Assembly: GCF_002043095.1 (NCBI RefSeq)
Contig: NZ_MVOC01000072.1
Coordinates: 1-43,321, forward strand
Direction of reading: 5' to 3'
Length of the DNA: 43,321 bases
Source of the DNA: Mycobacterium sp. AT1
Lineage (GTDB): Bacteria > Actinomycetota > Actinomycetes > Mycobacteriales > Mycobacteriaceae
In this document: positions 31,454 to 39,431 of the stretch, one piece after another
Numbering within the stretch: the stretch's first letter is position 1
Layout: each line of letters opens with the position of its first letter
Position numbers and translations under genes: made by a program
Notes under the pieces: model-generated
The model's input: the letters and a program-made list of their open reading frames with translations, nothing else
Database searches by the model: none
What the model was told of the DNA's origin: nothing

Positions 31454-32757
31454 GCCCGGCCGTGTCCGACCTCGCCGGGCTGACCGTCGGGATCTGGGGA
31501 TTCGGTCGGGAGGGCGTCTCGATGGCGAGAACGGCCGCCGCGGCAGGCGCCGCCCGCATCGAGGCCGTCGACGACATGGGTCGCCGTCCCTTCGAAGAGC
31601 CAGAGGGCATTGCGCATCTCGAGGTGTTCCGCGGTCCCGAGCACTTGGCCCGGTTGAGCGCGTGCGACGTGGTGTTCGTCAGCCCCGGTGTGCCGTGGCG
31701 GCAACCGATCTTCGAGGAGCTGCGTCGCTCCGGGATCCGAATCTCCAGTGCCGCCGACTGGTTCATGTCCCGGCACGGCGCGGCCACCATCGGTGTCACC
31801 GGCACCAAGGGCAAGAGCACCACGGCGTCGTTCCTCGGGCACCTGCTCGCCAGGGCGGGCGTCGACGTCGTCGTCGCCGGGAACATCGGCACGCCCCTTT
31901 CGGACCTGTCGCCAGGGGAAGGTGCGGTCGTCGTCGCCGAGATCTCCAGTCAGCAGGCGGCGCTGCTGACCACGTCACCTGCCGTGGCGGTGATCACGAA
32001 TCTGTACGAGGACCACCTGGATTGGCACGGTGACCGGGACTCCTATCACCTGGCGAAGGCGAACGTCTTCCGTCGGGGTGCCCGTTCGTTGGTCACCACG
32101 CCGGAGGTGATCGCCACCCTCGAGCGCCTTGGGGCGACGCCGATCGAACCGGAGGTGCGGCTCGTCGACCCCGCCCGAGTCGAACGCACGACGACCAAGT
32201 CGGTGATGAACTACGAGCACAACCTCGTCAACGGGGCGCTGGCCGCCGTCGCCGCCTCGGAGGTGCTCGGCTGGGCGGTGACCCGAGCGGAGTACGAGTC
32301 GGCCGTGTCCACCTATCAGGGGCTGCCGCATCGGTTGCAGACCGTCCGCACCACCGGACGCGTGCAGTGGATCGACGACACCCTCGCCACCACGGGGGAG
32401 AGCGTCGCCGCCGCCTTGCGCGCGATGAGCCCCGACGAGCACGTCGCCCTGATCGTCGGCGGCATGGACCGGCAGCTGAACTACGAGATGCTCGACGAAT
32501 ACCTGTGCAGCGGCGAGCGCCGGGTGTCGCTCATCCAATCGCCGAGCAACGGGGCGGCCATCGGAGTCGAGTTCGCGCGCCGCCACCCGACCCGGACCCA
32601 CCTGGTCGACGACCTCGAGACCGCGGTACGCGTGGCGGCGGGGTTGCCCGACGTCGACGTCGTGCTGCTGTCGCCAGGGGCGGCCAGTTATGACCTATAC
32701 GTCAACTACGAGGCGAAGGCCGCCGCGTACTGCGGTTTCGTCGACGCACTGGACTGA
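31450..32757 (+). CDS. murD2: MurD2-type UDP-MurNAc-L-Ala:L-glutamate ligase
   Basis: A 435-residue Mur ligase. It has an N-terminal Rossmann part (GIWGFGREGVSMART), the ATP loop VTGTKGKSTTASF (116-128), TNLYEDHLDWHG (183-194), HNLVNGALAA (257-266), GLPHRLQ (291-297) and LSPGAASYDLYVNYEAKA near 407. These follow MurD, but the MurD-type WINDSKATN is WIDDTLATT (307-315), lacking the Lys, and the MurD LSPACAS is LSPGAAS. This pattern and the adjacent murL identify it as the L-Glu-adding MurD2 rather than the D-Glu-adding MurD. GTG 31450 overlaps the murL stop by 4 bases. Confidence 0.83.
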   Translation: MSPAVSDLAGLTVGIWGFGREGVSMARTAAAAGAARIEAVDDMGRRPFEEPEGIAHLEVFRGPEHLARLSACDVVFVSPGVPWRQPIFEELRRSGIRISSAADWFMSRHGAATIGVTGTKGKSTTASFLGHLLARAGVDVVVAGNIGTPLSDLSPGEGAVVVAEISSQQAALLTTSPAVAVITNLYEDHLDWHGDRDSYHLAKANVFRRGARSLVTTPEVIATLERLGATPIEPEVRLVDPARVERTTTKSVMNYEHNLVNGALAAVAASEVLGWAVTRAEYESAVSTYQGLPHRLQTVRTTGRVQWIDDTLATTGESVAAALRAMSPDEHVALIVGGMDRQLNYEMLDEYLCSGERRVSLIQSPSNGAAIGVEFARRHPTRTHLVDDLETAVRVAAGLPDVDVVLLSPGAASYDLYVNYEAKAAAYCGFVDALD

Positions 32758-32807
32758 CGGGTCCGAGCCCCACCCGTCCGATGGCGTTCGGCTGTCGGGA
32801 CTCGAAC

Positions 32808-32813
32808 TAATCT
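32808..32813 (+). promoter_or_regulatory. Probable -10 box of uvrC (TAATCT)
   Basis: TAATCT matches TANNNT and ends 7 nt before the uvrC GTG. No ribosome site precedes the GTG, consistent with a leaderless transcript for uvrC-rapZ-yvcK. Confidence 0.5.
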
Positions 32814-32820
32814 GGAACCC

Positions 32821-34812
32821 GTGCCCGATCCAGCGACCTACCGGCCGGCCCCGGGCTCGATACCCGTCGAGCCCGGCGTCTACCGGTTTCGCGATCCGCA
32901 CGGCCGGGTGATCTACGTAGGCAAGGCCAAGAGCCTGCGCAGCCGCCTCAACTCCTACTTCGCCGACCTGTCCGGACTCGCCCCCCGCACCAGACAGATG
33001 GTGACCACCGCGGGCAGCGTCGAATGGACCGTCGTCGGCACCGAGGTCGAGGCGCTGCAGCTCGAATACAACTGGATCAAGGAATTCGACCCTCGATTCA
33101 ACATTCGCTACCGCGACGACAAGTCCTACCCCGTCCTCGCCGTCACCCTCAACGAGGAGTACCCGCGGCTGTTCGTCTACCGCGGTCCACGCCGCAAGGG
33201 CGTGCGCTACTTCGGTCCCTACTCCCACGCCTGGGCGATCCGGGAAACCCTCGATCTGCTGACCCGGGTCTTCCCGGCTCGCACCTGCTCCAACGGAGTG
33301 TTCAAGCGGCACAACCAGATTGGCCGGCCGTGCCTGCTGGGATACATCGACAAGTGCTCGGCGCCGTGCGTCGGCCGGGTCAGCGCCGATGAGCACCGGC
33401 GCATCGTGCTCGACTTCTGCGACTTCCTGGCAGGCAAGACCGACCGCCTGGCCCGCGACATGGAACAGCAGATGAACGCGGCGTCGGAAGCGCTCGACTT
33501 CGAACGGGCCGCCCGGCTGCGGGACGACATCGGCGCACTCAAACGGGCGCTGGAGAAGCAGACCGTCGTCTTCGGTGACGGCACCGACGCCGACGTCGTC
33601 GCGTTCGCCGACGACGAGCTCGAGGCCGCCGTGCAGGTGTTCCACGTCCGCGGTGGTCGGGTGCGCGGCCAGCGAGGCTGGGTCGTCGAGAAGTCAGGCG
33701 AACCGGGGAAGTCGGGGCAGGAACACCTCGTCGAGCAGTTCCTCACCCAGTTCTACGGCGATCAGGCCGAACTGGGCGGTGCGGCGGACGACGCCACCAA
33801 TCTGGTGCCACGGCAGGTTCTGGTGCCGGTGCTGCCCGACAACGCCGAGGAACTCGCGGCCTGGCTGAGCGGGCTGCGCGGGTCCAACGTGCAGCTGCGG
33901 GTGCCCGTTCGTGGTGACAAGAAGGCGCTGGCCGAAACCGTGCACCGCAACGCCAAGGACCAGCTGGCGCAGCACAAGCTCAAGCGCGCTGGGGACTTCA
34001 ACGCCAGATCTGAAGCGCTGCAAAGCATTCAGGAGTTCCTCGGCCTCACCGAAGCGCCGCTCCGCATCGAATGCGTGGACATCAGCCACGTCCAGGGCAC
34101 CGACGTGGTGGCGTCGTTGGTCGTTTTCGAGGACGGGTTGCCGCGCAAGTCGGACTACCGGCACTACGCCATCCGCGAAGCGGCGGGTGAAGGCCGCTCC
34201 GACGACGTCGCCTCCATCGCGGAGGTGACGAGGCGCCGCTTCGCGCGGCACGTGGCCGACGCCCAGGCGCCAGTCGTCGAGGACGGCAAGGCCAGACGAT
34301 TCGCCTACCCGCCCAACCTGTTCGTCGTCGACGGCGGCGCGCCCCAGGTGAACGCGGCCGCCGCGGTCCTCGAAGAGCTGGGGATCACCGACGTGGCCGT
34401 CATCGGACTGGCCAAGCGGCTGGAGGAAGTGTGGGTGCCGGGGCAGCCCGATCCGGTGATCATGCCGCGCAACAGCGACGGGCTCTACCTGCTGCAGCGG
34501 GTGCGTGACGAGGCGCACCGCTTCGCGATCACCTATCACCGAAGCAAGCGGTCGAAGCGGATGACTGCGTCGGCACTAGACTCCGTCCGGGGACTGGGGG
34601 AGCACAGGCGAAAGGCGTTGGTGACTCACTTCGGGTCGGTGGCCCGGTTGAAGGACGCCACCGTCGAAGAGATCACCGCGGTGCCGGGAATCGGAGTGGC
34701 CACGGCGAACGCCGTCCTGGAGGCACTCGGCGTGCCTACGATCAAGGACGAGGTGTCGATGACGGGCCAGGGGATGACGACGAGCGAGAAGCTGGAGGCG
34801 GATCGCGCATGA
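32821..34812 (+). CDS. uvrC: UvrABC system protein C
   Basis: The nuclease that makes both incisions in nucleotide-excision repair. The 663-residue protein has the GIY-YIG domain (PGVYRFRDPHGRVIYVGKAK) near residues 18-37, the UVR helix pair (ALDFERAARLRDDIGALKRA) near 225, the RNase-H-like 5' nuclease (CVDISHVQGTDVVASLVVF, VVDGGAPQVNAA) and a C-terminal double helix-hairpin-helix (GLGEHRRKALVTHFGSVARL, VPGIGVATANAVLEAL). It starts the conserved uvrC-rapZ-yvcK-whiA run; its stop overlaps the rapZ ATG by 4 bases. Confidence 0.97.
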   Translation: MPDPATYRPAPGSIPVEPGVYRFRDPHGRVIYVGKAKSLRSRLNSYFADLSGLAPRTRQMVTTAGSVEWTVVGTEVEALQLEYNWIKEFDPRFNIRYRDDKSYPVLAVTLNEEYPRLFVYRGPRRKGVRYFGPYSHAWAIRETLDLLTRVFPARTCSNGVFKRHNQIGRPCLLGYIDKCSAPCVGRVSADEHRRIVLDFCDFLAGKTDRLARDMEQQMNAASEALDFERAARLRDDIGALKRALEKQTVVFGDGTDADVVAFADDELEAAVQVFHVRGGRVRGQRGWVVEKSGEPGKSGQEHLVEQFLTQFYGDQAELGGAADDATNLVPRQVLVPVLPDNAEELAAWLSGLRGSNVQLRVPVRGDKKALAETVHRNAKDQLAQHKLKRAGDFNARSEALQSIQEFLGLTEAPLRIECVDISHVQGTDVVASLVVFEDGLPRKSDYRHYAIREAAGEGRSDDVASIAEVTRRRFARHVADAQAPVVEDGKARRFAYPPNLFVVDGGAPQVNAAAAVLEELGITDVAVIGLAKRLEEVWVPGQPDPVIMPRNSDGLYLLQRVRDEAHRFAITYHRSKRSKRMTASALDSVRGLGEHRRKALVTHFGSVARLKDATVEEITAVPGIGVATANAVLEALGVPTIKDEVSMTGQGMTTSEKLEADRA

Positions 34813-35714
34813 CCGATCTGCGCGAAGGCCACGGCGACGATCTGCCAGCGGCCGGGATCGACGTCGTCCTCGTCACCGGATTGTCGGGGGCGGGCCGCGG
34901 CACCGCGGCCAAGGTCCTCGAAGACCTCGGCTGGTACGTCGCGGACAACCTGCCGCCCGAGCTCATCGCCAGAATGGTCGAGCTTGGTCTTGCGGCGGGG
35001 TCGCGCATCACCCAGCTCGCCGTCGTGATGGACGTGCGCTCCCGTGGATTCACCGGCGACCTGGAATGGGTGCGTCACGACCTCGCCACCCGCGGCATCA
35101 CCCCACGCGTGCTGTTCCTCGAAGCGTCCGACGACATCCTGGTGCGCCGTTACGAACAGAACCGTCGCAGCCATCCCCTGCAGGGCAATCAGACTCTGGC
35201 CGAGGGCATTTCCGCGGAGCGCACCATGCTGGCTCCCATCCGCGCGGCCGCCGACCTGGTGGTCGACACGTCGTCCCTTCCTGTGCCCGCCCTCCGTGAA
35301 ACCATCGAGCGCGCGTTCGCCGCCGAGACGGTGGCGCACACCAACGTGACCGTCGAATCGTTCGGCTACAAGTACGGCTTGCCGATGGACGCCGACACCG
35401 TCATGGACGTCCGCTTCCTGCCGAACCCGCACTGGGTCGACGAGTTGCGCCCCCACACCGGTCAGCACCCGGCAGTGCGCGACTACGTCCTCGGCCAACC
35501 GGGGGCGACGGACTTCATCGACACCTACCATCGGCTTCTGGACGTCGTCATCGACGGATACCGCAGGGAGGGCAAGCGCTACATGACCGTCGCGATTGGC
35601 TGCACCGGCGGCAAGCATCGCAGCGTCGCCATCGCCGAAGCCCTCGCGGGGCGTCTCGGTGGCGACGGTGATCTGACGGTGCGGGTTCTGCACCGGGATC
35701 TGGGCCGCGAATGA
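34809..35714 (+). CDS. rapZ: RapZ-family nucleotide-binding protein
   Basis: A 301-residue member of the RapZ/YvcJ family, which binds small nucleotides and, in enterobacteria, adapts RNase E to a small RNA. The N-terminal loop is GLSGAGRG at 24-31, so the Walker A Lys-Ser pair is Arg-Gly, as I also remember for M. tuberculosis Rv1421. The C-terminal domain is well conserved (SFGYKYGLPMDADTVMDVRF, NPHWVDELRPHTG, AIGCTGGKHRSVAIAEAL). The mycobacterial role is unclear. The ATG overlaps the uvrC stop, and the stop overlaps the yvcK ATG. Confidence 0.93.
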   Translation: MTDLREGHGDDLPAAGIDVVLVTGLSGAGRGTAAKVLEDLGWYVADNLPPELIARMVELGLAAGSRITQLAVVMDVRSRGFTGDLEWVRHDLATRGITPRVLFLEASDDILVRRYEQNRRSHPLQGNQTLAEGISAERTMLAPIRAAADLVVDTSSLPVPALRETIERAFAAETVAHTNVTVESFGYKYGLPMDADTVMDVRFLPNPHWVDELRPHTGQHPAVRDYVLGQPGATDFIDTYHRLLDVVIDGYRREGKRYMTVAIGCTGGKHRSVAIAEALAGRLGGDGDLTVRVLHRDLGRE

Positions 35715-36712
35715 ATTCCCGCATCGTCGCACTGGGTGGCGGCCACGGTTTGTACGCGACGCTGTCGGCCCTGCGCCGGTTGACGCCGCACGTGACGGCT
35801 GTCGTGACGGTCGCCGACGACGGCGGCTCGTCGGGCCGGCTCCGCAGCGAGCTCGACGTCGTGCCACCCGGCGATCTACGAATGGCGTTGGCGGCGTTGG
35901 CATCCGACTCTCCGCACGGCCATCTGTGGGCGACCATCCTGCAGCACCGGTTCGGCGGCAGCGGCGCTCTCGCCGGCCACCCCATCGGCAACCTGCTGCT
36001 CGCCGGACTCAACGAAGTCCTCGCCGACCCGGTCGCCGCGCTCGACGAACTCGGTCGCATCCTCGACCTCAAGGGCCGGGTGCTGCCGATGTGTCCGGTC
36101 GCGCTGCAGATCGAGGCCGACGTCGCAGGCCTGGAATCAGACGCCCGGATGAGCCGGGTGATCAGGGGTCAGGTCGCCGTGGCCACGACGGTGGGCAAGG
36201 TGCGCCGGGTGCGCCTCAATCCCGGCAACCCGCCAGCCACCCGGCAGGCCGTCGACGCCATCATGGCCGCCGACCTCGTCGTGCTGGGACCCGGTTCCTG
36301 GTTCACCAGCGTGATTCCCCACGTGTTGGTGCCGCAGTTGGCCGCCGCGCTTCAGGCGACCACGGCGCGACGGGCGCTGGTGTTGAACCTGGTGGCCGAA
36401 CCTGGCGAGACGGCGGGCTTCTCCGCCGAGCGCCACATCCACGTACTGGCGCAGCATGCACCAGGATTCACCGTGCACGACATCGTCGTCGACGCGGCAG
36501 GCGTTCCCGGAGAACGGGAACGGGACCAACTTCGGCGAACCGCGGCCAGCCTCGAGGCTCGGGTTGAGTTTGCTGACGTGTCCAGACCTGGTACACCATT
36601 ACATGATCCGGCCAAGTTGGCTGCGGCGCTGGAGCGTGTGAGGCTGCGCGGTAGTGCACCCGTGCCGCCGACGGCTCCGACTGCCGCCGCTCAGTCGGTC
36701 GACGAAAGGTGA
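35711..36712 (+). CDS. yvcK: YvcK/CuvA family protein
   Basis: A 333-residue CofD-like protein that in Bacillus and mycobacteria (CuvA, Rv1422) supports cell-wall synthesis and growth on gluconeogenic carbon; it binds UDP-sugars. Visible hallmarks are IVALGGGHGLYATLSALRR, TVADDGGSSGRLRSEL, PPGDLRMALAALA, HPIGNLLLAGLNE and LGPGSWFTSVIPHVLV. The ATG overlaps the rapZ stop (ATGA). The C-terminal tail (about 30 residues, PTAPTAAAQSVDER) is low complexity. whiA follows after 7 nt. Confidence 0.94.
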   Translation: MNSRIVALGGGHGLYATLSALRRLTPHVTAVVTVADDGGSSGRLRSELDVVPPGDLRMALAALASDSPHGHLWATILQHRFGGSGALAGHPIGNLLLAGLNEVLADPVAALDELGRILDLKGRVLPMCPVALQIEADVAGLESDARMSRVIRGQVAVATTVGKVRRVRLNPGNPPATRQAVDAIMAADLVVLGPGSWFTSVIPHVLVPQLAAALQATTARRALVLNLVAEPGETAGFSAERHIHVLAQHAPGFTVHDIVVDAAGVPGERERDQLRRTAASLEARVEFADVSRPGTPLHDPAKLAAALERVRLRGSAPVPPTAPTAAAQSVDER

Positions 36713-36719
36713 CGATCTC

Positions 36720-37703
36720 GTGGCGATGACAGCCGAGGTCAAGGACGAGCTCAGCCGACTGGTGATCAACTCGGTGAGCGCGCGACGTGCGGAGGTGGCG
36801 TCCCTTCTGCGCTTCGCCGGTGGCCTGCACATCGTGGCGGGCCGCGTGGTGGTGGAGGCCGAGGTTGACCTCGGCGTCATCGCGCGACGCCTGCGCAAGG
36901 ACATTCACGACCTCTACGGCTACAACGCCGTCGTGCACGTGCTGACGGCCAGCGGCATCCGCAAGGGCACCAGATACGTCGTGCGCGTGGCGCAGGACGG
37001 GGAGGCGCTGGCGCGTCAGACCGGACTGTTGGATCTGCGGGGTCGGCCGGTGCGCGGATTGCCTGCACAGGTCGTCGGCGGCAGCGTCGGTGACGCCGAA
37101 GCCGCTTGGCGTGGAGCATTTTTGGCGCACGGCTCGCTCACCGAGCCGGGCCGTTCGTCGTCGTTGGAGATCAGCTGCCCCGGTCCGGAGGCGGCACTGG
37201 CCCTCGTCGGCGCGGCGCGGCGGCTCGGCGTCAGCGCGAAGGCTCGTGAAGTTCGGGGCAGCGACCGGGTGGTGGTGCGCGACGGCGAGGCCATCGGTGC
37301 GCTGCTGACGCGGATGGGCGCCCAGGACACCAGGCTCACCTGGGAGGAGCGACGCCTCCGCCGTGAGGTGCGGGCGACCGCGAACCGCCTCGCCAACTTC
37401 GACGACGCCAACTTGCGGCGCTCGGCGCGCGCGGCCGTTGCCGCCGCGGCCCGGGTCGAACGCGCGCTGAACATTCTCGGCGACTCGGTGCCGGACCACC
37501 TGTCCAACGCGGGCAGGTTGCGGGTCGAGCACCGGCAGGCGTCCCTCGAGGAATTGGGTCGGCTCGCGGAGCCGCCGATGACCAAAGATGCCGTGGCCGG
37601 CCGCATTCGGCGGTTGCTGTCGATGGCCGACCGCAAGGCCAAGCAGGACGGCATCCCCGACACGGAGTCGGCCGTGACACCAGATCTACTCGACGACGCC
37701 TAG
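36720..37703 (+). CDS. whiA: WhiA-family transcriptional regulator
   Basis: A 327-residue DNA-binding protein that controls cell division and sporulation genes in actinobacteria, in Streptomyces together with WhiB. The N-terminal part is LAGLIDADG-like (VKDELSRLVINSVSARRAEV, AEAAWRGAFLAHGSLTEPGR). The C-terminal helix-turn-helix is HRQASLEELGRLAEPPMTKD followed by AVAGRIRRLLSMAD. GTG 36720 has GAAAGGTG 8 nt upstream; ATG 36726 is also possible. Its stop overlaps the stop of the convergent lipase gene by 3 bases, with no terminator between. Confidence 0.96.
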   Translation: MAMTAEVKDELSRLVINSVSARRAEVASLLRFAGGLHIVAGRVVVEAEVDLGVIARRLRKDIHDLYGYNAVVHVLTASGIRKGTRYVVRVAQDGEALARQTGLLDLRGRPVRGLPAQVVGGSVGDAEAAWRGAFLAHGSLTEPGRSSSLEISCPGPEAALALVGAARRLGVSAKAREVRGSDRVVVRDGEAIGALLTRMGAQDTRLTWEERRLRREVRATANRLANFDDANLRRSARAAVAAAARVERALNILGDSVPDHLSNAGRLRVEHRQASLEELGRLAEPPMTKDAVAGRIRRLLSMADRKAKQDGIPDTESAVTPDLLDDA

Positions 37704-39337
37704 GCGGCGACGACTGCCGGGTGCGCCAACGGATTGGCTGCCGGGTTGCCTGCGAGCGCGTCGAGGACCGCCGCCATCGCCTGCGGGCTGGTGTAGATGT
37801 TGGCGTGCCCGAGGACGAGCCCTGGGTAGCGCTGCTGAAGGACGACGTTCGTGACGTTCGGTCCGGTCAGGGCTTGCTGGGTGTAGGGCGTCACCACCTC
37901 GTCGTTGACCGTCGAGATGGTCGTGTACAGCACGCCCGGCCGGGTGTCGCCGTTGCCGTAGACCTCGTGCTGGAACGCCGAGCCCACGCCCTGTTGAAAC
38001 AGGGCTGGTGCGATCGCGTCGGAGATGGCGACGAGCAGCTGGCCAAGGATCGGGATGGACTGAAACCCGGTCAGTTGGTTGAAGTCGGTGCCGTGGTTGC
38101 TAGGGGCGATGCCGATGACCTGGGAGACCTTGTCGGCTCCGCCGAGTTCGTTGACGTAGTAGACCGGCAGGATGCCGCCACCCTGCGAGTGCCCGACAAG
38201 GATGACCTTCGGGGCCCCCGTCACCGCGAGCACCCTGTCCACCTCCGCGGCGAGTTCCAGGCCGGACTTCCGGATGTCGCCCATGGCCTGGATCGGGAAG
38301 TTCGGCTCGGCGGTGGTGTTGCCGTAGTTGAACGTGAAGACCTTGTACCCCGCGTTGGCCAGCACCGGCGCGCCGACCGACCAGTTGACGCCCTGGGTCC
38401 CCGTCGTCCCGTTGAGCAGGATGACCGGCAGCGGATGCTCCGCCGTCACCTCGATCGACGGGTCGTTCGCCCCAGCGGGTGGCCTGGTGGGCGTGAAGAA
38501 CGCGAGCCCGTCGACGAGGCCGTAGTTGACGGTGAACCGGCCGCCCGGGGGTGACAGCGGTGCCCCCACCAATGTCCGGCCGACGGCGGCCGCGGCGTTG
38601 GCCACCGACATGGCCAACAGGTAGGGCACGCCGAGGAAGCTGGAGGGGCCAAAGGCATGGGCGACGACGGTGGCGGCGGTGTGGACCGCAGACACCGTGA
38701 CCGTTCCGACGTCGACGGCCAACCCGGCGAGCTGGAGGTCGGCGCGCGGCTTGATCGTCGGGGCGGGGTTTGGCGCCCCGAGCGGGGCGGGTGCGATCGG
38801 GGCCGCCGCTACCGAGTCGGCCGGGGAGGGGACACTGCGCAGGGCGGGGGCGGATTTCGTCGGCGCGGGTCGGGACACCTCCGATCGCGACACCACGGGC
38901 GTATTCGGCTGCTGGGCATGCTTGTTGGGTTCGCGCGGGACGGCGACGGTGGTGGCGGGAGTGGCTTCGGGCGCCGGATCGGACTGCTGCGGCTCCGATG
39001 TCGTGGGTTCGTCGTCACGTGATGCCGCTGTGGACGGGCTGCCGGAGGAACTGCCGGTTGGGTGTGTGGTGCCGGGAAGCTTCGCCGGACTCGACGGCGG
39101 TTTCGTGGAGGACCCCGGCTTCGACTCCGGGTGCGACCCGGTGTCGGGCTCGTCCTTCTGCTGGGACGAAGCCGGGCCGGCGGAATCGGACGGCCCCTCG
39201 TCGGCCTTGGCGACACCACTGCAGCCCAGCGCTCCGACGGAGAACCCCGCCACGACGACCGCGGCAAGCGCGAGCCGCAGCCGCGGGAACCGCCCCGACG
39301 GGCGGCGCGACCTGGGGCGGCGGGAACTCTCGTACAT
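37700..39337 (-). CDS. Secreted triacylglycerol-lipase-type hydrolase with long disordered linker
   Basis: A 545-residue exported protein. An Arg-rich N-terminus leads to a hydrophobic segment (LRLALAAVVVAGFSVGALGC) and an AKA-DE cleavage site near residue 46. The Cys near 39 does not sit in a good lipobox. Residues about 50-200 are Pro/Ser/Thr/Glu-rich and probably disordered. The C-terminal alpha/beta hydrolase has nucleophile GHSQGG (Ser 384), with Asp in STVNDEVV (479) and His in LVLGHANIY (511) as likely triad members, as in class-2 lipases. ATG 39337 has GGAGG 5 nt upstream. The substrate is probably an ester lipid outside the cell. The linker may span the cell wall. Confidence 0.82.
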   Translation of the reverse strand: MYESSRRPRSRRPSGRFPRLRLALAAVVVAGFSVGALGCSGVAKADEGPSDSAGPASSQQKDEPDTGSHPESKPGSSTKPPSSPAKLPGTTHPTGSSSGSPSTAASRDDEPTTSEPQQSDPAPEATPATTVAVPREPNKHAQQPNTPVVSRSEVSRPAPTKSAPALRSVPSPADSVAAAPIAPAPLGAPNPAPTIKPRADLQLAGLAVDVGTVTVSAVHTAATVVAHAFGPSSFLGVPYLLAMSVANAAAAVGRTLVGAPLSPPGGRFTVNYGLVDGLAFFTPTRPPAGANDPSIEVTAEHPLPVILLNGTTGTQGVNWSVGAPVLANAGYKVFTFNYGNTTAEPNFPIQAMGDIRKSGLELAAEVDRVLAVTGAPKVILVGHSQGGGILPVYYVNELGGADKVSQVIGIAPSNHGTDFNQLTGFQSIPILGQLLVAISDAIAPALFQQGVGSAFQHEVYGNGDTRPGVLYTTISTVNDEVVTPYTQQALTGPNVTNVVLQQRYPGLVLGHANIYTSPQAMAAVLDALAGNPAANPLAHPAVVAA

Positions 39338-39419
39338 CACAACCTCCGACTCGAGCTAACGGACCGTAGCCGCTCCGCGCCCGCGACCGCCGCGGTTCGG
39401 TGGAATCGGCCGCCGCAGT

Positions 39420-39425
39420 TACCGT
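39420..39425 (+). promoter_or_regulatory. Possible -10 box of the solute-binding-like gene (TACCGT)
   Basis: TACCGT fits TANNNT and ends 6 nt before the ATG at 39432. No ribosome site is seen, consistent with a leaderless transcript. Confidence 0.4.
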
Positions 39426-39431
39426 GAGCCG

